A stretch of DNA of 15,121 bases from assembly GCA_002308875.1 (NCBI GenBank), contig DBWK01000011.1, forward strand, positions 26,258-41,378. Reading direction: 5' to 3'. The notes under the pieces were generated by a model that was given only the letters and a program-made list of their open reading frames with translations, made no database searches and was not told the origin of the DNA. Source of the DNA: Treponema sp. UBA1240. GTDB taxonomy: Bacteria; Spirochaetota; Spirochaetia; Treponematales; Treponemataceae. Position 1 is the first letter of the stretch, and each line of letters begins with the position of its first letter. The position numbers and the translations under genes are program-made. This document shows, one piece after another, positions 1-7,929 of this stretch.

Positions 1-929
1 TTTGAAAGAACATGCTTTGAAATTACACCTGTTTGCATAAGATACCAGGTTTCAGCAGACGGGGTTGCACTTCCCATTATAAGCGGAATATGCAAATCGC
101 TGCATCGTTTTACCGCTACCTGCCTGCCATTGTAGCGTGGTGTTGTACCCGATTTATATGAACCGTCATGTTCTTCGTCAATGATAATAAGTCCAAGGTC
201 GGGAACAGGCGCAAAAACGGCACTTCTTGCTCCGATTACAACTCTAGCTTCCCTGTGAAGGATTCTTTTCCATTCAAACAGTTTTTGGCTTGGAGTAAGC
301 CCCGAATGAAGGACTGCCGCAATCTTTCCGAATCTGTGTGTAACAGCTTCTATAACCTGATGTGTAAGGGCAATTTCGGGAACAAGATATATGACTCCTT
401 TTCCATGCGAAAGAATTTTTTCAGCTGTCTGAAGAAAGACTTCCGTTTTCCCTGTTCCGGTTGCACCGAATACATAATGCATAGCGAATGAATCCGTATT
501 TTTTGTAATGTTTTCTACTGCTGCTTTTTGTTCATCTGAAAGTGTATGCGGATGGAATTCTATGTTTTCATCTTCAAAAGCAAGACTACCGAATTCAACT
601 TCACGGCGACCTGACGGTAACATAGAAGAAAGAGCTTCTCCCTGTGAGCAGAGGTAAAAATTTGAAAGCCAGCGTGAGATGCCGATAAGCTCGTCATTAA
701 AAAGACATTCATCATCGATTATACGTAGAGCGGTTTTTACGGAATTTTCCGGAATTGGCAAATCCTGTGGAAGAGTATCCATAATGTTTATAATAAACGC
801 TGTCATTTTGCGATTACCGAAAAAGACTTCAGCGCGTTTTCCCGGTTTAGGGGTAGAATTCGGAGGTGCTTTATATGTAAATGATTGTAAAACCGGTATG
901 TTAAGAACAACTTCAATAAATTTGTTCAT
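1..929 (-). CDS. priA: Primosomal replication-restart helicase PriA, N-terminal part (cut by window edge)
   Basis: PriA is a superfamily 2 DNA helicase that recognises stalled or collapsed forks and reloads the replisome. About 309 residues are visible, starting MNKFIEVVLNIPV. An N-terminal DNA-binding region (about 1-115) is followed by the helicase core: Walker A GATGTGKTEVF (155-165), LVPEIALTHQ (182-191), Walker B IIIDEEHDGSYK (248-259) and motif III MGSATPS (285-291). These match PriA rather than RecG or RecQ. The ATG at 929-927 overlaps the TAA stop of the upstream glycosylase gene by one base (TAATG), with a GGAA about 8 nt upstream, so the two are probably translationally coupled. The zinc-binding and C-terminal helicase parts lie beyond the left edge. 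Family assignment is secure. Confidence 0.95.
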   Translation of the reverse strand, partial: MNKFIEVVLNIPVLQSFTYKAPPNSTPKPGKRAEVFFGNRKMTAFIINIMDTLPQDLPIPENSVKTALRIIDDECLFNDELIGISRWLSNFYLCSQGEALSSMLPSGRREVEFGSLAFEDENIEFHPHTLSDEQKAAVENITKNTDSFAMHYVFGATGTGKTEVFLQTAEKILSHGKGVIYLVPEIALTHQVIEAVTHRFGKIAAVLHSGLTPSQKLFEWKRILHREARVVIGARSAVFAPVPDLGLIIIDEEHDGSYKSGTTPRYNGRQVAVKRCSDLHIPLIMGSATPSAETWYLMQTGVISKHVLS

Positions 930-1663
930 TACTGATTTTCCGTAAAGCTGTTCTGATAATCAGGTGATATTTCCAAAAGTTTGTTTCTGAATAATTTTAA
1001 GTCTTCCCATGCAGGACGTTTAAGGGCCTCGTTTCTTAAGAGAGCGCTTGGATGATAAGTTGCCATAAACGGGATATTGTTGTACTGAAAAAATTGTCCA
1101 TGGATTTTTGAAATGCCTGTAGTGGTATTTAAAAGTGCATGAAGTGCAATGCGACCTACTGCCAGGATTGCAGCTGGTTTTAGTACATGTATCTGCATTT
1201 CAAGATAATTAGCGCATGCAGAAACTTCTTCCGGTAAAGGATCGCGGTTCATTGGAGGACGGCATTTTATGATGTTCGCAATAAAGCAGTTGCAGTTTCT
1301 TGAAAGCTGAATCGAGGCAAGCATTTTATCAAGCAGTTTACCGGCTTTACCAACGAAAGGGCGTCCTTGTGCATCCTCATCTGCTCCGGGACCTTCGCCG
1401 ATTACAAGAACAAGAGGTTTTTGAACGCCTTCACCGGGAACAGTGTTATGGCGTGTTTTTGCAAGCTGACACCTGCTGCACTTATTGATTTTTGCAGCTA
1501 TTTCGGCAAGTGTAATACCATGGGATTCTGCAGTTGTTGCCGGCTTTTCAGAAAGTACAGGGAATGTATAGTCGGTCTCGCATTCTTGTAGAGATTTTCC
1601 GGTATACAAACATTCTGCCTTGTTGAGCATATCAATAATAAGCACTTGTTCTTCGTTTTTCAA
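929..1663 (-). CDS. Uracil-DNA glycosylase, family 4 (4Fe-4S, UDGa type)
   Basis: Removes uracil from DNA and so starts base-excision repair of deaminated cytosine. The family 4 signature is complete: motif GEGPGADEDAQGRPFVG (89-105), C-terminal motif HPSALLR (204-210), and four cysteines placed as 4Fe-4S ligands (C62, C65, C134, C150). The protein has 244 residues. About 55 N-terminal residues precede the catalytic domain; family members often carry such a tail and I see no motif in it. The start is TTG at 1663, overlapping the TGA of the glycosyltransferase gene by two bases (TTTGA), with a weak AGGTAGCGG upstream. An ATG at 1630 (residue 12) is an alternative but lacks a ribosome-binding site. 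It lies directly upstream of priA, so repair and replication restart are probably co-transcribed. Confidence 0.93.
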   Translation of the reverse strand: MKNEEQVLIIDMLNKAECLYTGKSLQECETDYTFPVLSEKPATTAESHGITLAEIAAKINKCSRCQLAKTRHNTVPGEGVQKPLVLVIGEGPGADEDAQGRPFVGKAGKLLDKMLASIQLSRNCNCFIANIIKCRPPMNRDPLPEEVSACANYLEMQIHVLKPAAILAVGRIALHALLNTTTGISKIHGQFFQYNNIPFMATYHPSALLRNEALKRPAWEDLKLFRNKLLEISPDYQNSFTENQ

Positions 1664-2874
1664 AGTTCCGCTACCTGCTTATTAACTATTACATCATCGA
1701 TTTTGCCTGGATACGCTTTTATTACCTCGTTGTAAACGAGCAGTGTGCGGGCTACATGTGTTTCTATCGTGAATTTACTTGCAATTTCAAGACTTCGTAT
1801 TCCGAATTGTTTACGTTTTTGTGAATCCTTGACCAGTTCAAGAATCTTTTCTTCAAGTTCTTCGTCACTATCGGTCAGGAAGCCGTTTTCTCCGTCAAAA
1901 ATACAGTCAAGGTAGCTTTCATCACGACGTACTACTATAGGCAGGGCAGAGAGCTGTGCTTCAAGAATGGTCATTGAGTGCATCTCGGAAAGAGATGATG
2001 TTATGAAAAGATCTCCGCTTTCATAAAATTCGTGTACTTTTGCCCATTCAACAAAACCTGTGAAAATTATTTTACCAGATTCAATCTCAGGTTTCGCTCT
2101 TTCTTTCATTTCTTCACAGGCAGGACCACTTCCAACAAACATAAATTTGCAGGTTGAGTCTTTTTGTATAACGTTTTTACAGATTTCCAAAAGCTCAAAA
2201 ACTCTTTTTTCTTCGGCGATACGCCCTACAAAAAGGGCAAGAACTTCGTTATCTTTTATGCCGTATGATTCTCGCAGTTTGTGTTTTTGTTCTTCAGAAA
2301 CATGAGTTTTTTGGAATTGTGATCGGTCAATGGCATTCGGAATTATGACCGACGGTGTATTGGGCAGCATATTTTTCTGTTTAAAATAATTGCGAGCTTT
2401 TGTGGAAACACCGATTAATGAATTGAATTTACCATAGAATCGGTTAAGAATACTGTTGATAATATTTGGAGAAATCCACTTGCCGAAAGGTATGTAATAT
2501 TTGTAAAAATCTGTCCACATCGTATGAGTTGTACATATTGCCGGAATTTTTAGAATGCGCGCTGCCCTAAGACCTGCTTTTGCAACGCCGAATTCGGTAT
2601 GACAATGGATGATATCAATATTGCAGGATTTAAGATAATTTATAAGAGGATGCATGACAGGAATCCCGAGAAACTGATCTGTTCCGAGACCTAAAGGTAC
2701 AGAATGTACGCGATAAATGTCAGGATCATCGGTAGCATATTCATCAGTCGTTTCAACTGTAACAAGAATAACTCTGTGACCTAATGCGATAAGTTGTTCT
2801 CGAAGCTGTACCACAACTGTTACAATGCCTGATTTTGTAGGTAAATAGCTGTCAGAAAAAAGTGCAATAGTCAT
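1660..2874 (-). CDS. Glycosyltransferase family 4 (GT-B fold, retaining)
   Basis: Transfers a sugar from a nucleotide-sugar donor to an acceptor. The sequence resembles the diacylglycerol glucosyltransferase / phosphatidylinositol mannosyltransferase branch of GT4, so a membrane lipid acceptor is plausible but not shown. The N-terminal acceptor domain starts MTIALFSDSYLPTKSGI. The linker carries GVSTKAR (155-161) and PNAIDRSQF (179-187). The donor domain has LFVGRIAEEKR (214-224), VGSGP (247-251) and the E-x7-E donor motif E297-E305 within SEMHSMTILEA. Length (404 aa) is normal, and there is no signal peptide or membrane helix. It lies 47 nt downstream of cca and its stop overlaps the next gene. 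A candidate promoter lies in that gap; no Shine-Dalgarno is visible before the ATG. Confidence 0.9.
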   Translation of the reverse strand: MTIALFSDSYLPTKSGIVTVVVQLREQLIALGHRVILVTVETTDEYATDDPDIYRVHSVPLGLGTDQFLGIPVMHPLINYLKSCNIDIIHCHTEFGVAKAGLRAARILKIPAICTTHTMWTDFYKYYIPFGKWISPNIINSILNRFYGKFNSLIGVSTKARNYFKQKNMLPNTPSVIIPNAIDRSQFQKTHVSEEQKHKLRESYGIKDNEVLALFVGRIAEEKRVFELLEICKNVIQKDSTCKFMFVGSGPACEEMKERAKPEIESGKIIFTGFVEWAKVHEFYESGDLFITSSLSEMHSMTILEAQLSALPIVVRRDESYLDCIFDGENGFLTDSDEELEEKILELVKDSQKRKQFGIRSLEIASKFTIETHVARTLLVYNEVIKAYPGKIDDVIVNKQVAEL

Positions 2875-2880
2875 GATTTT

Positions 2881-2909
2881 ATTTTACACAAATACAACTG
2901 TAAAGTAAA
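2881..2909 (-). promoter_or_regulatory. Candidate sigma-70 promoter of the glycosyltransferase-udg-priA unit
   Basis: On the minus strand, TTTACT (2909-2904; 4/6 to TTGACA) and TAAAAT (2886-2881; 5/6 to TATAAT) are separated by 17 nt. Only 6 nt lie between the -10 box and the ATG at 2874, so transcription would start at or beside the start codon. Judged by eye only. Confidence 0.45.
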
Positions 2910-2921
2910 GATTGTGTTATT

Positions 2922-4289
2922 CTAATATGAGGAAAGCTTTTTATAAATGTTACCGGCTATAAGTATAAGTTTTTCTTTTGTGTTTGCTGAAGGATCTTCA
3001 AGAACTGTTTCCAAAAGTTCTTTCAAAATAGTTCCCATATGTTTACCAGCAGGTATACCGCTTTTTATAAGCATTTGACCATTGACAGCAAGGTCTTTTA
3101 CACTGAGGGCGTTTTGTGCGAGCAGAATCTTTTCTATCCTGTTCTGGAACGGGATGAGTAGTTCCGGCGGTGGAAGCTGCCTCTTCATGCCGTAAATATC
3201 GGCTCTACGCAATAAAAAAAGATTGTCCAGTACTGCCGGATTTTCCCTGTAACCGATTCTCACAAGAAAACGTCTTACAGCAGCATCCGTCCAGTTGTCT
3301 TCGTAGAAGAACATATGCTGTCTTACAAGATGAGAAACGGTTGTTACTGTACTTTTGGGAAAGCGCAGCCGATTCAGTATTGTTTCGCATATTTCCGCTG
3401 ATTTTTTTTCATGCTGATAGAATGTGTATTCGCCGGACGGTTTTTGAGCACGGACAGCCGGTTTTCCTATGTCGTGGAACAACGCAGCGAGCCTTACATC
3501 AAGATTATCAGCTGGAGCACCGTCTGCTGTATAGTAAAGATGATCCAGAACATCATAGGAATGAAAGCCTTTTTGCAGACAGCCTCTGCAAAACAGCAGT
3601 TCAGGTAGAAATATTTCCATTAATCCTGTTTTTTCCAGCAAAAACAGACCTTTTGACGGCAACGGACTTTTCATTATTTTTTTGAATTCTTCCTGAAAAC
3701 GTTCAATGGCAACTTTTTTTACTGTTTCAAGTGATATGGAGATTGCTTCAAATGTTTTAATTTCAATATTAAAATTGAGCTGAGAAGCAAAACGTACCGC
3801 TCTTACAGGACGCAGTCCGTCTTCAGAAAATCTTTCTTTTGGATTACCAACCGTTCTTATGATTTTATCTTTTATGTCTTTCTGCCCATTAAACGGATCT
3901 GTTAATAATCCTGTTTTTAAATCCGCCGCAATAGCATTCATCGTAAAGTCTCGCCGAGAAAGATCTTCTTCTATGGTTGCGGCATAAGCGATTTTATCAG
4001 GATGCCTCCCGTCGGTATATGTGTTTTCAGTTCTATAGGTGGTTACTTCTATTGGTGTGTTCATCAGCATGACAGTAACTGTTCCATGTTCTATGCCTGT
4101 TGGAATTACGTGATGAAAAAGGCTTAGAACTTGCTGCGGTGTCGCGTTAGTTGCAACATCAAAGTCAGCGGCTTTCTTGCACATAATAAAATCGCGTACA
4201 GCTCCGCCGACCAAATAGGCTTCATAACCTTCAGAGGAAAATATGTTCTGCATTTTATGAAGAACCGGCGGAATTGGAATTTTTATCAT
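2922..4289 (-). CDS. cca: CCA-adding tRNA nucleotidyltransferase (class II) with HD domain
   Basis: Adds or repairs the 3'-CCA end of tRNAs using CTP and ATP. Class II motifs appear in order: LVGGAVRD (26-33), catalytic carboxylates in DFD (42-44), RRDFTMNA (112-119), the base-templating EDxxR motif (E156, D157, R160) within EDGLRPVRAVRF, and ERFQEE (196-201). An HD phosphohydrolase-type region follows (H250, FHDIGKP 271-277). Length is 455 aa. Whether it makes full CCA or only part of it (some bacteria split C- and A-adding) cannot be told from the motifs. A weak TTTAGGAT lies close to the ATG. It diverges from ruvA across 93 bp and is the first gene of a minus-strand run continuing into the glycosyltransferase. 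Confidence 0.93.
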   Translation of the reverse strand: MIKIPIPPVLHKMQNIFSSEGYEAYLVGGAVRDFIMCKKAADFDVATNATPQQVLSLFHHVIPTGIEHGTVTVMLMNTPIEVTTYRTENTYTDGRHPDKIAYAATIEEDLSRRDFTMNAIAADLKTGLLTDPFNGQKDIKDKIIRTVGNPKERFSEDGLRPVRAVRFASQLNFNIEIKTFEAISISLETVKKVAIERFQEEFKKIMKSPLPSKGLFLLEKTGLMEIFLPELLFCRGCLQKGFHSYDVLDHLYYTADGAPADNLDVRLAALFHDIGKPAVRAQKPSGEYTFYQHEKKSAEICETILNRLRFPKSTVTTVSHLVRQHMFFYEDNWTDAAVRRFLVRIGYRENPAVLDNLFLLRRADIYGMKRQLPPPELLIPFQNRIEKILLAQNALSVKDLAVNGQMLIKSGIPAGKHMGTILKELLETVLEDPSANTKEKLILIAGNIYKKLSSY

Positions 4290-4299
4290 ATCCTAAAGC

Positions 4300-4329
4300 A
4301 TAATAAGATATGTGAAAATTTTCAAGCAA
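4300..4329 (-). promoter_or_regulatory. Weak candidate promoter for cca
   Basis: The minus strand carries TATTAT (4305-4300; 5/6 to the -10 consensus) with TTGCTT (4329-4324; 3/6) 18 nt upstream, in the 93 bp between divergent cca and ruvA. The -10 box fits; the -35 box is poor. Confidence 0.25.
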
Positions 4330-4347
4330 AGCAGTATTCTTCTGCAA

Positions 4348-4376
4348 TAGACTTTCATTCACTAATCAGCTATAAT
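4348..4376 (+). promoter_or_regulatory. Promoter of the ruvA-ruvB-queA operon
   Basis: TAGACT (4348-4353; 4/6) is followed after 17 nt by a perfect TATAAT (4371-4376). The ATG of ruvA starts at 4383, only 6 nt after the -10 box, and no Shine-Dalgarno sequence lies before it. The transcript would begin at the start codon. Confidence 0.6.
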
Positions 4377-4382
4377 TAAATT

Positions 4383-5003
4383 ATGTTTAACAGTATTTGC
4401 GGTGTAATAAACGGAAAATTTCCCCAACAGGTACTTATTCAGACGGGCGGTCGCGAAACCGGATTTATTGAATGGAGTATACAGATGCCGGAATCTTCTG
4501 TAAATATGCTGCCGGCTTTGGGCGAAACAGCTAGAGTCTTTACCTGGACTTATCACCACGAAGACGCAATGAAGTTGTTCGGTTTTGCAAGTGAGGATGA
4601 AAGGGCCGTATTTCTTGATCTGATAAAAGTTGAAGGTGTGGGGCCAAAAGCTGCTGTAAAGATCCTCTCAAACGTGAATGCAAGACAACTTGCTGCTGTA
4701 CTGGATGACGGCGATTTACCACAGCTTGAAAAAATACCAGGCGTTGGAAAAAAAACTGCTCAAAAAATGCTTCTTGCTTTAAAAGGTAAGCTTTCTTTAT
4801 CTGATGATAGTGTAGCAGTTGTTCATAAAAAGGCAATTTCGCCATGGCAGGACGTTGTTCTTGCGCTTGTTAACATGGGCTACGAAAAACATGCTGTCGA
4901 AGAGCTGGTTGAAAAACTTGCGCAAAACATGGATGCCGGTTTGACAAAAAAAGAACAGGAAGACAGAATCTTCCGACAGGCTATAGTGGAGCTGGCAAAT
5001 TAA
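4383..5003 (+). CDS. ruvA: Holliday junction branch-migration protein RuvA
   Basis: RuvA tetramers bind the four-way junction and anchor RuvB rings for branch migration. The 206 residues contain an N-terminal OB-fold domain (about 1-65), two helix-hairpin-helix motifs (VEGVGPKAA 83-91 and IPGVGKKTAQKM 118-129), and a C-terminal RuvB-binding domain (about 155-206) after a flexible linker. The start ATG sits just downstream of a TATAAT box without a ribosome-binding site. ruvB begins one base after the ruvA stop. No ruvC lies in this window. Confidence 0.95.
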   Translation: MFNSICGVINGKFPQQVLIQTGGRETGFIEWSIQMPESSVNMLPALGETARVFTWTYHHEDAMKLFGFASEDERAVFLDLIKVEGVGPKAAVKILSNVNARQLAAVLDDGDLPQLEKIPGVGKKTAQKMLLALKGKLSLSDDSVAVVHKKAISPWQDVVLALVNMGYEKHAVEELVEKLAQNMDAGLTKKEQEDRIFRQAIVELAN

Positions 5004-5004
5004 G

Positions 5005-6054
5005 ATGGATAACGCTTTTTCCGATGACAGATTTTTAGTACGAGCTGATATTCCAGCTGTTGATGATGAGCACGAAGCTGGTTTGCGACCTCAAAATCTC
5101 AATGAGTTTTTGGGACAAACCCTTGTAAAAGAAAATCTCTCTGTGTTCATTGAAGCTGCAAAAAAACGCGGAGAGGCGCTTGATCATCTTTTTTTAATTG
5201 GTCCTCCAGGTCTTGGAAAAACAACGCTTGCTCAGATTACTGCAAGGGAACTTGGTGTCGATTTTAAAGTAACTTCTGCGCCTGCATTAGAAAAACCTAA
5301 GGATTTGGCAGGAATCCTTTCAACCATAACTGAAAGAACAGTCTTTTTTATTGATGAAATTCACCGTCTTAAGCCGGCAATAGAAGAAATGCTATATATT
5401 GCCATGGAAGATTATGAACTTGATTGGATTATAGGGCAGGGACCTACGGCAAGAACCGTGCGGATTCCTATACCCAAATTTACTCTGGTTGGTGCCACGA
5501 CAAAAGCAGGAATGGTTTCAAGCCCTTTGATAAGCCGATTTGGTATTGTTCAGCGGTTTGCATTTTACGACAAAGAAGAGCTTAAGCAGATAATAAAACG
5601 TTCGGCAAAGCTTTTAAACGTAATGATTGACGATGATGCAGCTCTTTTAATAGCGGAATGTTCCCGTGGAACGCCGCGTGTGGCAAACAGGGTTTTGCGT
5701 CGAATGAGAGATTTTGCACAGATTTATGGAGATAAAAGCGGTATTATAAGGTTAAGCACCGTAAAAACAGGTTTGAATAAGCTCCAGATTGATTCAATGG
5801 GGTTAGAACTCTATGATAGGGAAATTTTGCTTTCAATAATAAAGAATTTCGGCGGTGGTCCTGTAGGTGCGGAAACTCTTGCTATCAGCATCGGCGAATC
5901 AATGGATACATTGGAAGATTATTATGAACCGTATCTTATTCAGTGCGGACTGTTACAGCGCACTCCGCGGGGTAGAATGGTAACCGAAAAAGCATACAAA
6001 CATTTGGGATTGGAAGGTAAAACTTTGAATGAAAACCAAAGACTTTTATTTTGA
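5005..6054 (+). CDS. ruvB: Holliday junction DNA helicase RuvB
   Basis: AAA+ motor that pulls DNA through the RuvA-junction complex. The 349 residues show Walker A GPPGLGKT (66-73), Walker B FFIDEIH (114-120), sensor 1 LVGATTKAG (161-169), the SRFG segment (177-180) carrying the likely arginine finger, sensor 2 GTPRVANR (222-229), and a C-terminal winged helix ending in TPRGRMVTEKAYKHLG. Length is standard. It follows ruvA by one base and its last 26 bases overlap the start of queA. Confidence 0.97.
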   Translation: MDNAFSDDRFLVRADIPAVDDEHEAGLRPQNLNEFLGQTLVKENLSVFIEAAKKRGEALDHLFLIGPPGLGKTTLAQITARELGVDFKVTSAPALEKPKDLAGILSTITERTVFFIDEIHRLKPAIEEMLYIAMEDYELDWIIGQGPTARTVRIPIPKFTLVGATTKAGMVSSPLISRFGIVQRFAFYDKEELKQIIKRSAKLLNVMIDDDAALLIAECSRGTPRVANRVLRRMRDFAQIYGDKSGIIRLSTVKTGLNKLQIDSMGLELYDREILLSIIKNFGGGPVGAETLAISIGESMDTLEDYYEPYLIQCGLLQRTPRGRMVTEKAYKHLGLEGKTLNENQRLLF

Positions 6055-7096
6055 TTTACCGGAAGAATTAGTTGCCCAGTATCCGTGCGGTGAGCGCGGA
6101 AATGACAGGCTGATGCATCTTGATAAAATCAGCGGAAAAACAGAATCTCTTTCTATGGATGATTTGCCGGATCTGATTCCTGCAGGAACAGTAATGGTTT
6201 TTAATAATTCAAGAGTGCGCCGCTCACGTGTATACGCTTTTCCTGTTGCAAAGACGGATTCTGCCATACACTCGAAAAAAGAAACAGAGTTTTTGTTTTT
6301 GAAAGAGCTCCCAAAGCAGGATAACGCTAAATCTGTTTGGAAAGCAATGACAAAAAACGCGCGACGGCAAAAACCAGGAAAACAATACAAGTTTTCTGAC
6401 GGAACTATCGGGACGATTCTTGAAAATAATGAAGATGCCGGTTCCGAATTTCGAACATTAGAATTTGACAGAATTATTGATGAAAACTGGTTTGAAAAAA
6501 ATGGTCATATCCCGTTGCCCCCATATATAAAACGCAAAGATATCGATTCTGACTCAGAACGTTATCAGACTGTTTATGCAAAAGAAACCGGTTCTGCTGC
6601 TGCTCCAACAGCAGGTCTCCACTTTACGGAACAAATGCTGGAAAAATTAGAACAAAAAGGCATTGAGACAGTTTATATCACGCTGCATGTGGGGCTTGGT
6701 ACTTTTCTGCCTGTTCGCAGTGAAAACGTAGAAGAACATCATATGCATGAAGAATTCTTTTATATTTCATCAGAAACAGCTGCTGTAATAGAAAAGGCTA
6801 AGGCGGAACATCGTCCTGTGCTTGCAGTCGGGACTACTTCTATGCGAACTCTTGAATCAGCTTGGAAAGACGGAAAACTGCAAACCGGGCATCAATCTAC
6901 TTCAATCTTTATTTATCCTGGTTATCAGTTTAAAGTAGCTGACGCTCTATTCACAAACTTTCACACCCCCGAATCAACGCTGCTGATGCTGGTATCAGCC
7001 TTTGCGGGCAAGGAACATATTTTGACTGCGTATCAACAGGCGATAAATGAAAAATACCGTTTTTTTTCTTACGGTGATGCAATGCTGATTAACTAG
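6029..7096 (+). CDS. queA: S-adenosylmethionine:tRNA ribosyltransferase-isomerase QueA
   Basis: Transfers and isomerises the ribosyl part of SAM onto 7-aminomethyl-7-deazaguanine at the tRNA wobble position, giving epoxyqueuosine. Family motifs: FNNSRV (58-63), GSAAAPTAGLHFT (188-200), HVGLGTF (220-226), VGTTSMRTLES (267-277), FHTPESTLL (311-319) and the C-terminal YRFFSYGDAMLI. Length (355 aa) is normal. The ATG lies inside the end of ruvB (26 nt overlap) with GGAAGG about 11 nt upstream, so translation is probably coupled. Its TAG stop overlaps the stop of the convergent FAD-subunit gene, leaving no room for a terminator between them. Confidence 0.97.
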   Translation: MKTKDFYFDLPEELVAQYPCGERGNDRLMHLDKISGKTESLSMDDLPDLIPAGTVMVFNNSRVRRSRVYAFPVAKTDSAIHSKKETEFLFLKELPKQDNAKSVWKAMTKNARRQKPGKQYKFSDGTIGTILENNEDAGSEFRTLEFDRIIDENWFEKNGHIPLPPYIKRKDIDSDSERYQTVYAKETGSAAAPTAGLHFTEQMLEKLEQKGIETVYITLHVGLGTFLPVRSENVEEHHMHEEFFYISSETAAVIEKAKAEHRPVLAVGTTSMRTLESAWKDGKLQTGHQSTSIFIYPGYQFKVADALFTNFHTPESTLLMLVSAFAGKEHILTAYQQAINEKYRFFSYGDAMLIN

Positions 7097-7929
7097 GTGA
7101 GTTTTTCCAACGAAGCTCCTAAAAGATTTATAAACTGTTCCTTAAGGATTGTATTACATTCAATTTTATTGTTCTGCATATATTCATCAAAATTGGTAGA
7201 AGTTTTTTCGATGAAAGACAGTATGGTTTTGTCGGATAATGGAAGCTTATTGCCTATAAGCAGGTTTTCAAGTTCTTTTGAACGAAAAGCATGTTTGAAG
7301 CAGAAACTTATCCTTAAATCAGATAAAATGTCTTTCTGTGTATTTGCAAGGAAAACATATCCTGCTGAAAAATCATTAACTTCATACAATGGTCCAAGTC
7401 TTCTGAAAATCGCAACATCCCAGTCTTCAACAGGAATCCGGATTTTTGAAAGAAAACTGCCCGTCGGAACTTCGTGAAAATGCTTAATCGGGATTATCTG
7501 TATGTCATTTATATTTCGAAATTCCAGTTTTGCATCAAGTGCAAGAAGCGGTGCAAATGCTGTCATTTTGTAATTGCGAAGGCAGAGATTCCCGCCGAGC
7601 GTAGCTATATTTCTTACACTTGGAGTTCCAATGTCTCTGATTGCATCCTGAAGTATTGAAAGTCTGTGCTTGGACTCAATGCCCTGAATTTGGGAAAATG
7701 TTACACAAGAACCAAATTCTATAAAACGTTCCGTTTTGTTTATCTGTGAAAGTTCTTCCACATTTCGGATATTTAGAATTGAATCGGGGTATGTCAAAAA
7801 TTCCGGATTTTTCTTGTACATGATGCCCGTACAGCCAGCTGTTATTGAAACATTGTTGACGTTCCGCAGGTGATAGAGAATATCTGAAATGGTTTTGGCA
7901 TGATAAACCTTGAATTGATTATTTCCCAT
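7093..7929 (-). CDS. FAD-binding subunit of a xanthine dehydrogenase-like complex
   Basis: Medium (CoxM/XdhB-type) subunit of a molybdo-flavoenzyme; in the family it passes electrons from the iron-sulfur clusters to NAD or another acceptor. In the 278 residues, the first flavin-binding loop reads SITAGCTGIMY (28-38), where family members usually have AGGT, so one glycine is a cysteine. FGSCVTFSQI (72-81) and the pyrophosphate-binding ATLGGN (109-114) are well preserved, and a C-terminal domain follows (about 170-278). I chose the ATG at 7929 over a TTG at 7959 because AGGA lies 8 nt upstream and the overlap with the iron-sulfur gene shrinks to 11 nt. It is the last gene of its operon. The substrate cannot be deduced. 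Confidence 0.85.
   Translation of the reverse strand: MGNNQFKVYHAKTISDILYHLRNVNNVSITAGCTGIMYKKNPEFLTYPDSILNIRNVEELSQINKTERFIEFGSCVTFSQIQGIESKHRLSILQDAIRDIGTPSVRNIATLGGNLCLRNYKMTAFAPLLALDAKLEFRNINDIQIIPIKHFHEVPTGSFLSKIRIPVEDWDVAIFRRLGPLYEVNDFSAGYVFLANTQKDILSDLRISFCFKHAFRSKELENLLIGNKLPLSDKTILSFIEKTSTNFDEYMQNNKIECNTILKEQFINLLGASLEKLT

Noticed and set aside
168..945. Plus-strand open frames at 168-491 and 679-945
   Set aside because: Both are antisense to priA, which translates cleanly with all helicase motifs on the minus strand.
3170..3685. 171-residue open frame on the plus strand
   Set aside because: It lies wholly inside cca, whose motifs are complete on the minus strand; the translation shows no family pattern and no ribosome-binding site.
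7090..7100. Bidirectional terminator between queA and the FAD subunit
   Set aside because: The genes overlap at their stop codons and I find no hairpin with a T-run nearby.
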